Positions 55,548 to 64,000 of a DNA stretch of 64,000 nucleotides are shown here, piece by piece. The stretch spans positions 1-64,000 of the forward strand of contig NZ_SUMC01000026.1 of the NCBI RefSeq assembly GCF_005047355.1, given 5' to 3'. Under the pieces are notes generated by a model, which did not search any database, was not told the origin of the DNA, and saw only the letters and a list, made by a program, of their open reading frames with translations. Position 1 is the stretch's first letter; every line of letters starts with the position of its first letter. Source of the stretch: Actinacidiphila oryziradicis. Lineage in GTDB: Bacteria > Actinomycetota > Actinomycetes > Streptomycetales > Streptomycetaceae. Position numbers and translations under genes: made by a program.

Positions 55548-56831
55548 TCAATCGGACTGCGGCGCCGAGGTCATCTGCGGGGTGTTCGCCGCCGACTGGT
55601 CCTCCGGTACGGTGGCCGTGGCCGGTGGGAGCTCCGGCTCGGCCTTGCGTCGTCGGGCCAGGGCCGATGCGATGAGACCGCCGCCTCGAGCACTGGTGGC
55701 GGTATACATTGCCGCAGCCGCGACGAGCACGCTGCCCTGGACGACATTCTGGTAGTTCGAGCCTATGTTGAGGACGTTGAACCCATTGCTGAGGGTGAAC
55801 AGAATCAGCGTGCCGATCACCGACTTCGTGACGTAGCCCGATCCGCCGAACAGTGAGGTCCCGCCCAGCACGGCGGCCGCGATGACGGTGAGTTCGCTAC
55901 CGGTCAGCAGGGTGGGATCGACGGAGTTGAACTTGCCCGCGTAAAGGACACCGACGCCGGCGGCCACGAAGCCGTTCACGACGAAGGCAGTCATCTTGTA
56001 GCGATCGACATTGATTCCCGACAACCGGGCGGCTTCGGGATTGCCACCTACCGCGTAGATGTTTCTGCCGACGACCGTGTAGCGCAGCACCAGGCTGGTG
56101 ATCACGGCCAGGACGATCATGATCCACACAGGCACGGTCTCATTCAGCAGCAGGGGCCGGAAGGCGCCGATGGCCAGGAAGGCGACACCGGCGCCAACCA
56201 GCATCACGTTGCCGGCGGTGAGCTGTCGCAGCCTCGTGCGAACCGTGAGCAGGACACCCGCGGCGATCAGCAGGATGCCGCCGACGATGGCGATGCCCTC
56301 CGGCATGGTCCACCTCGCGGTCTCGAACTTCTCGAACACCGTGTCCGTCGCGGTGATGCTCTGGCCATTGAGGACTGCCTGGACCACACCCCGGACCGCC
56401 GTGAGCGTGCCGAGCGTGACGATGAAGGCGTTGACGCCGACCTTCTGCACGAGGACGCCGTTGATCAGCCCGACCAGCACACCGGTGAGCAGAGCGGCGA
56501 GCAGGGCGATCAGCGCGCCGTAGTGATCGATCAACTTCAGCGCGACTGTGCCCGCCAATGCGGCGGTCGACCCGACGGACAGATCGAAGTTACCCGTGAT
56601 CAGCACGACGGTCATGAAGATCGCGAGAATGCCGGTCAGTGACGCCTGATCGAGAATGTTGCTGACGTTGACACTGCTGAGATAACTGGGCCGTGACTGC
56701 ACCGACGAGGTGATCGTCAGCGCGAGGACCAGAGCGACCAGCGCATACACCACGCCTGCGGAGCGGGGTGCCAGTGCACGGCGCCAGCCGCTGTTGCTGC
56801 GCCGGCGTGCCGTCGCGGTACCAGAGGTCAT
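55548..56831 (-). CDS. Ribose/xylose-type ABC permease
   Basis: A 427-residue CUT2 permease with about ten membrane segments: ITGNFDLSVGSTAALAGTVA and AAVLGGTSLFGGSGYVTKSV. It has a longer C-terminal tail (PELPPATATVPEDQSAANTP) than typical. It lies 16 bp after the ATPase gene. It is the last gene of the binding protein-ATPase-permease operon. Confidence 0.93.
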   Translation of the reverse strand: MTSGTATARRRSNSGWRRALAPRSAGVVYALVALVLALTITSSVQSRPSYLSSVNVSNILDQASLTGILAIFMTVVLITGNFDLSVGSTAALAGTVALKLIDHYGALIALLAALLTGVLVGLINGVLVQKVGVNAFIVTLGTLTAVRGVVQAVLNGQSITATDTVFEKFETARWTMPEGIAIVGGILLIAAGVLLTVRTRLRQLTAGNVMLVGAGVAFLAIGAFRPLLLNETVPVWIMIVLAVITSLVLRYTVVGRNIYAVGGNPEAARLSGINVDRYKMTAFVVNGFVAAGVGVLYAGKFNSVDPTLLTGSELTVIAAAVLGGTSLFGGSGYVTKSVIGTLILFTLSNGFNVLNIGSNYQNVVQGSVLVAAAAMYTATSARGGGLIASALARRRKAEPELPPATATVPEDQSAANTPQMTSAPQSD

Positions 56832-56847
56832 GAGATTCGTGCCTTTC

Positions 56848-58362
56848 CTACAGTCCGCTGGCCAAGGCGGTCAGCTCATGCAGATCGGTGTCGACCACGG
56901 GGCGTTCAGAGATGATCTGTCCACGCCGGACGACGAGGATGCGGTCACAAACGCCGAGGAGTTCCTCGAATTCGGACGAGACGATGACCACGCCCTTGCC
57001 GGCGCGGGCGAGCCTGCGGATGAGTTGGATGATGTCCGCTTTGGCACCGACGTCGACGCCCGCCGACGGCTCGTCGAGCAGGAACACCCGCGCGGGGCCG
57101 TAGAGCCACTTGGCGAACACGACTTTCTGGGCGTTGCCGCCACTGAGCTCACCGACCGGCGCTTCCGGGGACGGTGTCTTGATGTTCAGCTCCGCGATTG
57201 CCTGCTCGGTAATCTGCAGCTCGCGTCGGCGTTCGGGCAGGAGGCGTCGACGCGACATGCTCGACAAGTACGGCAGTGAGATGTTGCGCCAAGCCTCCCA
57301 ATCCCGCAGCAGGCCTTGCCGGGCGCGGTCTTCCGGTACGAGCGCCAGGCCTGCCCTGACCGCGGCCCGCGGTGAACGGTGCCGGAGGCGATGCTCGCCG
57401 ACCCGGACCGTGCCGGCCGCGGAACGGTCGGCGCCGTAGATCGCTTCGAGGAGCTCGGTGCGTCCGCTGCCGAGCAAGCCGGCCAGCCCAACCACCTCGC
57501 CGGCGTGCACGGTCAGGCTGATCGGGCCGAACCGGCCGGGCGAACTCAGACCGTCCACGACGAGCAGGGGTTCTCCCGTAGACCTGTCCGGGGCGCTGTT
57601 CTGTTGTTCGACCCTGGCCAGTCGTTGCCCGACGATGGCGGTCACCAATTCTTGCTTGGTCACGCCCGAGGTTTGAGCGTCGACGATGACCTGACCATCC
57701 CGTAGGACCGTCAGCTGATCGGTCAGGGCGAGGATCTCGTCGAGAAAATGCGACACATAGACGAACGTGGTGCCCTGGTCGCGCAGCCTGCGGATGGAAC
57801 TGAACAGCACGTCCCGCTCGTGTGGCGACAACGCCGCCGTGGGTTCGTCGAGCAGCACCAGTTTCGCGTCACGCGCCAGTGCCTGCAGAATCGCGACCAT
57901 CTGCTTGCCGCCGGTCGACAGTTCGCCGATGGTCTGGTGCGGATCGATGTCGTAGCCCATGCGTTCGCACAGTTCGCGCAGCTCACCTTCGCGCCGTGCG
58001 ACATCCCACCTCATCGAGTCCTTGCGACCGAGGAAGATGTTGTCCAGAACCGACAAGGTCGATACCAGCGGGGTGTGCTGGTGTACCGCTGCCATGCCGG
58101 CGGCCAGCGCTTGGCTGGGGGTCGTCCAGGAGACCGGCTCACCCTGCCACGACACCGTCCCGCTGGTCGCGGTCTCGACGCCGGACATGATCCGGATGAG
58201 CGTGGATTTCCCGGCGCCATTGGCACCGATCAGGCCATGCACCGAGCCCGGACGGACCGCCAGTGAAACACCTCGCAACGCATGGGTGCCGCTGGAGTAG
58301 ATCTTGTGCACGTCCGCGACAACGAGGACCGGCTCGCGCGGTCCGGCCGAGCTTTCAGCCAT
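56848..58362 (-). CDS. Sugar ABC ATPase with two nucleotide-binding domains (RbsA/XylG type)
   Basis: A 504-residue ATPase. First domain: Walker A LIGANGAGKSTL near 45-56, ELSTGGKQMVAILQALA, LVLLDEPTAAL. Second domain: degenerate Walker A GLLGSGRTELLEAIYG near 295, ELSGGNAQKVVFAKWL and LLDEPSAGVDVG. It powers import with the permease downstream. It lies 43 bp after the binding-protein gene. Confidence 0.95.
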   Translation of the reverse strand: MAESSAGPREPVLVVADVHKIYSSGTHALRGVSLAVRPGSVHGLIGANGAGKSTLIRIMSGVETATSGTVSWQGEPVSWTTPSQALAAGMAAVHQHTPLVSTLSVLDNIFLGRKDSMRWDVARREGELRELCERMGYDIDPHQTIGELSTGGKQMVAILQALARDAKLVLLDEPTAALSPHERDVLFSSIRRLRDQGTTFVYVSHFLDEILALTDQLTVLRDGQVIVDAQTSGVTKQELVTAIVGQRLARVEQQNSAPDRSTGEPLLVVDGLSSPGRFGPISLTVHAGEVVGLAGLLGSGRTELLEAIYGADRSAAGTVRVGEHRLRHRSPRAAVRAGLALVPEDRARQGLLRDWEAWRNISLPYLSSMSRRRLLPERRRELQITEQAIAELNIKTPSPEAPVGELSGGNAQKVVFAKWLYGPARVFLLDEPSAGVDVGAKADIIQLIRRLARAGKGVVIVSSEFEELLGVCDRILVVRRGQIISERPVVDTDLHELTALASGL

Positions 58363-58405
58363 GAGGATCCTTCTTCGTGGTGTCAGTGCGCTTGCGGCGT
58401 CCGGG

Positions 58406-59407
58406 TCACCACTGCGGTGTGCAGGAGTTGACGTTGGCCGCGGTGATCCCAGGGCTGTCGTAGAAGTTGGTCTTCGGGGGGCCGGTCAGCTTGCCGGTCA
58501 CGGAGTCGTACATCATCTGCACGGCCATCGCACCCTCGTCGGCGGGCTTGTAGCAGACCGTGCCGTACACAGCGCCGGACTTGATTGCCGCGATTCCGGC
58601 GGCCGACCCGCCCAGGCCGATGATCTTGGCCTTGGAGCCGGCCGACTTGACGGCGGTCGCGCAGCCCACTGCCATGTCATCGGACAGCGTGTAGAACAGC
58701 TTGATGTCCGGGGTGGCGGCGAGAATGTTCTGGCACGCCGACTGGCCCTTCTCTTTGGTCCAGTCACCGGGCTGGGTAGCGACGATCTTGTACTTCCCGG
58801 CGCCGGCCGCGGCCAGGGCTGCCTTGAACTTGGTGACCCGGGTCGTGTTCTCCACGAAGCCCGCCGACCCGCTGATCACCGCGACCTTTCCACCGTTGGG
58901 TACGGCCTTGATGGCCATCGCGCCCGCTGTCGCGCCCGCACCCAGCTCGTTCTCGTCGATGACGAACTTCAATTTCGCATAGGGCGTGTTCACGTCCTGG
59001 TTGGCGCCGACATAGCCGTGCGCCGTTCCGATCGGGATACCGGCAGCCGCGGCCTGATCGGCCAATGCCTGTGCCGGGCCGGGAGACAGCGGCACGAGGA
59101 CGATTCCGTTGACCTTCTGCGCGATCAGATCCTGGACCTGGCTGGCCTGCTTGGCTTGGTCGCCCTGCGAGTCGAGGTCCACGATCTTGACTCCGAGCTG
59201 GGCAGCCTTCGCCTTGGCGCCCTTGGCCAGCGCTGCGGGGAAGGTGACCGATTCCTGCTGATTGGCCAGCCCGAAGGTGTAGGACGTCTTCCCAGTGGCC
59301 GACTGACTGGGGCTCTGTGAGGACGTCTTCTCGGAGCTGCAACCCGATAGCGCCGCCGTACACGCGAGGGTGGCGACGATCGCTGCTGTAGACATCATTG
59401 TCTTCAC
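58406..59407 (-). CDS. Ribose-type sugar-binding lipoprotein
   Basis: A 333-residue lipoprotein with a lipobox (LSGC, Cys23), serine/glutamine spacer, and a type-1 periplasmic-binding fold: VTFPAALAKGAKAKAAQLGV, GIVLVPLSPGPAQALADQA and FYTLSDDMAVGCATAV. GTG 59405-59407 follows CAGGAGC at proper spacing, so it is preferred to longer upstream frames. It is the first gene of an operon divergent from the GH141-like enzyme, suggesting uptake of that enzyme's product. Confidence 0.9.
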   Translation of the reverse strand: MKTMMSTAAIVATLACTAALSGCSSEKTSSQSPSQSATGKTSYTFGLANQQESVTFPAALAKGAKAKAAQLGVKIVDLDSQGDQAKQASQVQDLIAQKVNGIVLVPLSPGPAQALADQAAAAGIPIGTAHGYVGANQDVNTPYAKLKFVIDENELGAGATAGAMAIKAVPNGGKVAVISGSAGFVENTTRVTKFKAALAAAGAGKYKIVATQPGDWTKEKGQSACQNILAATPDIKLFYTLSDDMAVGCATAVKSAGSKAKIIGLGGSAAGIAAIKSGAVYGTVCYKPADEGAMAVQMMYDSVTGKLTGPPKTNFYDSPGITAANVNSCTPQW

Positions 59408-59713
59408 TTCTGTGCTCCTGTCTGAGCTGTGCATAGATGACAGACGGTTCCGCATCGCCGAGGAGGTGGCGTGCGACGGAGTTGATGCGCTCTGCAATTG
59501 GTAAGACGGCTGCCGACAGGCTGGGCACACCTTCGGGCCGCGCCTGCTCTCTTGTCTCAACCTGACGCGTCAATGGCGGAATCTTCACCGAGGGCTGCCG
59601 GGTGGACCCATGACACGGCTCTCCTCGGCTCGGGCCGTCGCTCGCATCGACGCGGACGGGTTTGTACGGATCCTTCGGCCTTGACGCGTTCTGGACTGCT
59701 AAATCGAAGATAA

Positions 59714-59725
59714 TATAGGATCCTA
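59714..59725. promoter_or_regulatory. GntR-site candidate in the ABC/GH141 promoter region
   Basis: TATAGGAT (59714-59721) continues into the perfect palindrome TAGGATCCTA (59716-59725). The same 8-mer occurs, inverted, at the gntR promoter (63727-63734). It lies in an AT-rich patch in the 433-bp divergent region (59408-59840), which holds no gene. Confidence 0.55.
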
Positions 59726-59840
59726 GCCACCGCTGGCCGCCTAGTCCAGAGTGAAATGTGGAGAGCTGCGGTGCAGCCGCCGAAGGCGGCCAGGCGCGCG
59801 ATACGGATCCCGAGTTCCTGTACCCACAGCACCGAAAGGC

Positions 59841-62800
59841 ATGGTCGTGCTCCCACACCTCACCAGACCTCGTCGTCACCGATTGATTCCGAGCCTGAAA
59901 GCGCTCGCGATGCTGACCGTCGCCGCAGTGGCCGGCGGCTCGCTCGTCGGCGCATCCTCGCCCGCCGCCGGAGCCGGCTCGCCCGCTCCGACATACCTCT
60001 ACGCATCGCCGACCGGCACCGCGACGGCGGGCTGCGGCATCTCGGCACCGTGCAGTCTGCCTGCGGCGCAGGCAGTGGTGCGTGGCCTCACGCCGTCCAT
60101 GAACTCGGATATCGTCGTGCGGCTACGTGGCGGAACGTATCGACTGGGCGCCACATGGGCGTTCAGCGACGCCGACCACGATTCGGGGCGCAACGGCCAC
60201 CGAGTCGTCTACGCCGCCTATCCAGGGGAAACGCCGCTGATCAGCGGCGCCAAGCAGCTGACCGGGTGGTCGTTGCACGATCCCGCGAAGAACATCTGGA
60301 GCGCGCCGGCTTCTGGTCTGAAGACCCGCGAACTCTACGTCAACGGAGTGCGCGCCCAACTGTCGCGCGGCCCGGCCAATCCGGGCGGTTGGGGCACCCC
60401 CACCTCCACCGGCCTGGTGGCACCGGACAGTGGCATGGCGTCCTGGCCGGACATCGTCGGAACCGAGGTGGTCAGCGAGAACGTCTGGGTGCACAAATCC
60501 TGCCCGGTCACCGCAGCCTCGGGGCGCGACATCACCCTGGCGCAGCCGTGTTACCGCAACACCCAAGTGCCCTACAACTTCAAGTCCGGTGCTGTCATCG
60601 GGCAGAACCCGTTCAACGTCTCGTGGGTACAGAACGCCTACGAACTGCTCACGACGCCCGGTCAGTTCTACCTCGATTCGAGCCACGGCACCATGTACTA
60701 CGTGCCACGTCCGGGCGAAGACCTCGCCACGGCGGATGTCGAGGCGCCGGTGCTGCAGACGCTTGTGCAGGGATCCGGCACGGCGGCCTCGCCGCTGAGA
60801 GACATCAGTTTCTCGGGGCTCACCTTCGCCTATGCGACCTGGCTCGATCCAGCGCGCCCGACCGGATACGCCGAGGGCCAGGCCGGATGGCACATCACCG
60901 GGGACAACCTCACCGAGGTGCCGATGGAGGACCTCACGGGGACGCCTGGGGAGGTCCGGTTCGACCACGACAGCGGTCTCGAATTCGACAACGGCACGTT
61001 CACCCACCTCGGCGGGGTAGGACTCGAACTCGCGCCGGGCAGCAAGAACGCCGCAATCGTCGGCAATCGGTTCACCGACATCGGGAGCAACGCACTGCAG
61101 ATCGGCAGCGTCGACACCGTTGACCGGCACCCGCCGGTGGCCGACGAGGTATCCGGAAACACGGTGCGGGACAACGTGATCACCTTCGCCGGGCAGGTCT
61201 ACCGCAGTGCGGTCGGAGTGTTCCTCGGCTACACCACCGGCACCACCGTCACACACAATGCGATCGGCCAGTTGCCCTACACCGCGATCAGCGTGAACCT
61301 CGGCTGGGAAGGCACCACCTACAGCGGCGGCGCGACCATCACGTACAACGAGATCTTCCAGGACATGGGTGTACTCGATGACGGTGGCGCCCTCTACGCG
61401 CAACTGCCGATGACCTCGCCGTCGGTCATGAAGTACAACTACCTGCACGACGAGAAGACAACCGGCGGCGCACCGCTGTACCTCGACTCGACGGCAGGCA
61501 ACTGGACGGCGCAGTACAACGTGCTGCAGACCGGGGAAAGCGCGTCCCGCAACATCCAGAACTGCTGCGGGGTCGCAGCGCAGCACAACACGGTCCAGTA
61601 CAACTACAGCAATGCCTCGGGAGCCCCCCACGGCACCCCGGACCCGACGAACACGGTCACCGACAACTACGACAACCTCAGCGTGTTCCCGCCCGAGGCC
61701 AAGGCGATCATGGCGCAGGCAGGTCTCCAGCCGCAGTACGCGGATCTGCTCGGCCGGCGCAGCTACAACGACACCACAAGCACGATCAGCTACACGGGCG
61801 ACGGCTGGAACTACTCCAGCGGGCGGGCACAGGGCGACCTCGGCGACGATGTCCACTACAGCTACGCCGCCGGCGCCACGGTGACGATACCGTTCACCGG
61901 AAGCGGGATTTCCTGGCTCGCCCAGCGCAGTGACCAAACCGGGCCGGTGGAGGTCTATATGGACGGAGCCGACCAGGGTCTGATCACCCCGCGGACCAGT
62001 GGCGCTCCGTATCCCGCACAGCAGGTCGACTACTCGGTCAGTGGCCTGGCCGCGGGCGATCACACGCTGCGGATTGTCAACCAGTCATCGCGGTTGATGA
62101 CCGTCGACGGGTTCACGGTGTCCGCCTCGCGTCCGACGACGAACGACGACGCCAAAGCGGTCAGCTACAAGGGAAAGGGCTGGAAGCGGCTGACCACCTC
62201 CGGCGCGGGCGACTATGCGGACGACCTGCACACCACCGCTGCCGCGGATGCGTCGGTGTCGTTCCGCTTTGTCGGCAGCGGGGTTTCCTGGCTGGCACGG
62301 CGTGACGCGTCAAGCGGTCCGGTGCAGGTGTACCTCGACGGCCTCGACCAAGGCGTGGTCACGCCCAACGCCTCGACGGGGCCGTTCCCGGCGCAGCAGG
62401 TGGCGTACAGCCTGACCGGTCTGAGGCCGGGGCCGCACACGATCCAGATCGTGAACCGAACCGCGGCGTCGCTGAATGTCGATGCGTTCACCGTGGAACC
62501 CGGCCGGACGACGGTGGAGGACACCGCACCGTCCGTCGCCTATACGGGCTCGGGATGGACCGGCGCTGCCGCCGACCAAGGCGGCTGCGGCACCGATGTG
62601 CACTGCACATCTGCCGCCGGCGCAGCTGTCACGGTCACCATCACGGGCAGCGGAGTCTCGTGGGTCGCACCACGCCTGAGCGACACCGGCTCGGTGCGGG
62701 TCTTCATCGACGGCATCGACGAAGGTGAGCTGACTCCGGCCAAGGGCGCGGCAGCCCCATCGGCCCGGCAGGTGAACTACAGCGTGACGGGGCTGGTGCC

Positions 62801-62876
62801 GGGCGTGCACACCCTGAGGATCGTCAACGGTGGCGCCGGCCGGCTGGCGGTCGACGCCTTCACGGTGCTCGTCTAG
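59841..62876 (+). CDS. Secreted right-handed beta-helix glycoside hydrolase (GH141-like) with three C-terminal beta modules
   Basis: A 1011-residue exported enzyme. A signal peptide (LAMLTVAAVAGGSLVGASSP) is followed by a beta-helix catalytic part (about 50-620): VVRLRGGTYRLGATWAFSDA, LKTRELYVNGVRAQLSRGPA, RFDHDSGLEFDNGTFTHLGG and EIFQDMGVLDDGGALYAQLP. This resembles GH141 (fucosidase or xylanase-type) enzymes. Then come three related beta-sandwich modules of about 110-120 residues, each with a pattern like GSGISWLAQRSDQTGPVEVY and ending VDGFTV or VDAFTV. They probably bind carbohydrate. ATG 59841 has a weak ribosome site; in-frame GTG 59847 is better spaced. Confidence 0.82.
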   Translation: MVVLPHLTRPRRHRLIPSLKALAMLTVAAVAGGSLVGASSPAAGAGSPAPTYLYASPTGTATAGCGISAPCSLPAAQAVVRGLTPSMNSDIVVRLRGGTYRLGATWAFSDADHDSGRNGHRVVYAAYPGETPLISGAKQLTGWSLHDPAKNIWSAPASGLKTRELYVNGVRAQLSRGPANPGGWGTPTSTGLVAPDSGMASWPDIVGTEVVSENVWVHKSCPVTAASGRDITLAQPCYRNTQVPYNFKSGAVIGQNPFNVSWVQNAYELLTTPGQFYLDSSHGTMYYVPRPGEDLATADVEAPVLQTLVQGSGTAASPLRDISFSGLTFAYATWLDPARPTGYAEGQAGWHITGDNLTEVPMEDLTGTPGEVRFDHDSGLEFDNGTFTHLGGVGLELAPGSKNAAIVGNRFTDIGSNALQIGSVDTVDRHPPVADEVSGNTVRDNVITFAGQVYRSAVGVFLGYTTGTTVTHNAIGQLPYTAISVNLGWEGTTYSGGATITYNEIFQDMGVLDDGGALYAQLPMTSPSVMKYNYLHDEKTTGGAPLYLDSTAGNWTAQYNVLQTGESASRNIQNCCGVAAQHNTVQYNYSNASGAPHGTPDPTNTVTDNYDNLSVFPPEAKAIMAQAGLQPQYADLLGRRSYNDTTSTISYTGDGWNYSSGRAQGDLGDDVHYSYAAGATVTIPFTGSGISWLAQRSDQTGPVEVYMDGADQGLITPRTSGAPYPAQQVDYSVSGLAAGDHTLRIVNQSSRLMTVDGFTVSASRPTTNDDAKAVSYKGKGWKRLTTSGAGDYADDLHTTAAADASVSFRFVGSGVSWLARRDASSGPVQVYLDGLDQGVVTPNASTGPFPAQQVAYSLTGLRPGPHTIQIVNRTAASLNVDAFTVEPGRTTVEDTAPSVAYTGSGWTGAAADQGGCGTDVHCTSAAGAAVTVTITGSGVSWVAPRLSDTGSVRVFIDGIDEGELTPAKGAAAPSARQVNYSVTGLVPGVHTLRIVNGGAGRLAVDAFTVLV

Positions 62877-62936
62877 GCCGTGTCCGGGCGGCGGGTCGAA
62901 CCCGGACCCGCGCTGGTCAAAGGCGAGACGTTGTCA

Positions 62937-62969
62937 GCTGCCGTTGACCGATCACCGGTCAACGGCAGC
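62937..62969. terminator. Bidirectional hairpin overlapping the gntR stop codon
   Basis: GCTGCCGTTGACCG (62937-62950) and CGGTCAACGGCAGC (62956-62969) form a perfect 14-bp stem with a 5-nt loop. The right arm is the last codons of the gntR gene, so it serves both convergent transcripts. Confidence 0.75.
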
Positions 62970-63674
62970 CGACAGGCGCAGCTGCGACGCCGACAGGTGA
63001 GCGGCCATGGCCGCGGCGGCGGAATCGGCGTCCCGCCGGGACACGGCGTCAATTACCCGGCTGTGCTCGGCAATCGTGTCATCGCTGATTCCAACGGTGT
63101 AGTAGAGGCGGTAGAGCTGAGTATGCGGACGCAGCCGGGTCAGGACATCGACCATCAGGCCGACGCCGCTCGCCTCGGCGAGCGCCAGATGGAAGGCCGC
63201 ATCCTGCGCCGCGAACGCGCGGTAGCTCTCGTAGCTGTCCCCGGTCACGGGTTCGCTCATCGCGGCGATCAGGTCCTCGATTGCCACGATCTGCTTCGCG
63301 TTCGCGGCCTGTGCCGCCCAGGAAGCACTCGCCGGTTCGAGAAGCATCCGCATCCGGAACAGCTCGTCGAAGGCCCGCGAATCGAGGCGCGGGGCCGCCG
63401 TGTAGCCGCGGTGCGGGCGCTTCACCACCAAACCGTCCGACTCGAGCCTGGCCAACGCCTCGCGAATCGGGGTCGCGGATACGTCCATGTCCCGCGACAG
63501 CGCATCGATCGACAGCCGCGCGCCGGGCTCCACCACATTGTCCATGAGCTTTACCTTGATCAACTCATAGACGCGGTCGGCCAGCACGGAGCGCACCGGG
63601 CCATCCGCTGTTGTCCAGATGGACGGCATCGCGGTGTCACCTCCAGTTGCACTCGGGCCCTCAACCATAAACAC
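62952..63674 (-). CDS. GntR-family (FadR subfamily) transcriptional regulator
   Basis: A 240-residue regulator. The winged helix (about 28-95) has LADRVYELIKVKLMDNVVEP, then SRDMDVSATPIREALARLES. The helical FCD effector domain follows (LLEPASASWAAQ, AAFHLALAEASGVGLM). The start is in the first 16 codons: ATG 63672, or ATG 63627 (MPSIWTT) as an alternative. It is divergent from a CocE-like hydrolase across 87 bp and shares a DNA word with the ABC/GH141 promoter, so it likely governs this cluster. Confidence 0.9.
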   Translation of the reverse strand: MFMVEGPSATGGDTAMPSIWTTADGPVRSVLADRVYELIKVKLMDNVVEPGARLSIDALSRDMDVSATPIREALARLESDGLVVKRPHRGYTAAPRLDSRAFDELFRMRMLLEPASASWAAQAANAKQIVAIEDLIAAMSEPVTGDSYESYRAFAAQDAAFHLALAEASGVGLMVDVLTRLRPHTQLYRLYYTVGISDDTIAEHSRVIDAVSRRDADSAAAAMAAHLSASQLRLSAAVDR

Positions 63675-63726
63675 ATAGTAGCTGATTCGGTGGTCTGACT
63701 GGTGTCATTCGGGCCGAGATTCATAT

Positions 63727-63737
63727 ATCCTATAGGA
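63727..63737. promoter_or_regulatory. GntR-site candidate between gntR and the hydrolase gene
   Basis: TCCTATAGGA (63728-63737) is a perfect 10-bp palindrome. With its left neighbour it contains ATCCTATA, the inverse of the TATAGGAT at 59714. It lies 25 bp before the hydrolase start. Confidence 0.55.
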
Positions 63738-63761
63738 ACATCGACGGGAGCAGCGATACAG

Positions 63762-64000
63762 ATGGCTAACGAATCCGTGATCGTCGAACGCGACGTGTGG
63801 GTGCCGATGCGCGACGGGGTTCGGCTGCAGGCCGACATCTGGCGCCCGGCCCGGGCCGGGCAGTTCCCGGCGCTGTTGCAGCGGACCCCGTACAACCGAG
63901 CGGACTCGTTCGCGGTCGTGGTGAGCGCCGGCATCGAACCGCTCCGTGCCGTGGCAGCCGGATACGTGGTCGTCATCCAGGACACCCGGGGAAGGTTCGG
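63762..64000 (+). CDS. CocE/NonD-family hydrolase, N-terminal part
   Basis: ATG 63762 begins an alpha/beta-hydrolase of the CocE/X-Pro dipeptidyl-peptidase type: VERDVWVPMRDGVRLQADIW, FPALLQRTPYNRAD and GYVVVIQDTRGRF. The catalytic GxSYxG motif is beyond the window edge. It acts on esters or amides. It runs off the right edge at residue 79. Confidence 0.85.
   Translation, partial: MANESVIVERDVWVPMRDGVRLQADIWRPARAGQFPALLQRTPYNRADSFAVVVSAGIEPLRAVAAGYVVVIQDTRGRF

Noticed and set aside
60123..62063. 646-residue reverse open frame opposite the GH141-like gene
   Set aside because: Antisense shadow; the forward frame is a continuous secreted enzyme.

Overview
The window is very GC-rich actinobacterial DNA, almost certainly from Streptomyces or a close relative. 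The evidence is the strong G/C third-position bias, GTG starts, GTGA/ATGA gene overlaps, a complete conservon (cvnABCD), Tat and lipoprotein export signals, and many sugar ABC operons with LacI, SorC, DeoR and GntR regulators. I saw no rRNA, tRNA, CRISPR array or replication origin. The content (sugar uptake, secreted hydrolases, insertion-sequence debris, decayed genes) fits an accessory or chromosome-arm region.

Layout. 1-3.3 kb: SPFH fragment, PIN toxin with a clipped antitoxin, a TetR/aldo-keto reductase pair with a clear operator, and a decayed serine recombinase. 3.5-7.7 kb: conservon. 7.9-14.2 kb: insertion-sequence fragments around a decayed PfaA/PfaC/PfaD-like iterative polyketide synthase. 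14.3-17.5 kb: three secreted proteins (unknown, SH3b-CHAP, and a divergent ricin-B protein). 17.7-19.7 kb: NarL-type two-component system with a duplicated helix-turn-helix remnant. 19.8-26.2 kb: CUT1 ABC transporter, LacI regulator and GH43 enzyme, probably for xylo-oligosaccharides. 26.9-30.9 kb: alginate-lyase-like enzyme, ricin-B membrane protein and quinone oxidoreductase. 31.1-41.0 kb: nine-gene polyol/ketose operon (ribose-type ABC transporter, FGGY kinase, epimerase, two zinc dehydrogenases, SDR, 6-phospho-3-hexuloisomerase) with a divergent SorC regulator. 41.2-44.8 kb: MarR-GNAT protein, LytR-CpsA-Psr and response-regulator stubs, and a histidine kinase split by TGA. 45-48.3 kb: eroded amino-sugar locus (DeoR, binding protein, AgaS-like SIS, ROK kinase, class II aldolase). 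48.3-50.3 kb: IS30, TnpB-like and IS5-like wreckage. 50.3-55.5 kb: AraC/aldo-keto reductase pair, IPT plus ice-binding-like protein, FAD monooxygenase. 55.5-64 kb: second ribose-type ABC transporter, GH141-like beta-helix enzyme with triple C-terminal modules, GntR regulator, and the start of a CocE-type hydrolase.

How the genes work together. Three separate sugar systems each pair an importer with a regulator and cytoplasmic or secreted enzymes, and each has visible dyad operators: AGCGCT-core and CGAAACTTTCG sites at LacI, GCCCATATGGGC at SorC, and a shared TATAGGAT word at GntR. The conservon and the two-component system provide signalling.

The most unusual general property is the number of scars. 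At least a dozen genes end abruptly in unrelated sequence, lack one end, or carry a frameshift or stop, and they sit between intact operons. The most interesting intact system is the nine-gene operon that combines a 6-phospho-3-hexuloisomerase and a divergent pentulose-phosphate-epimerase-like protein with polyol dehydrogenases but no visible hexulose-phosphate synthase. All family calls come from reading the protein sequences, with no database search.
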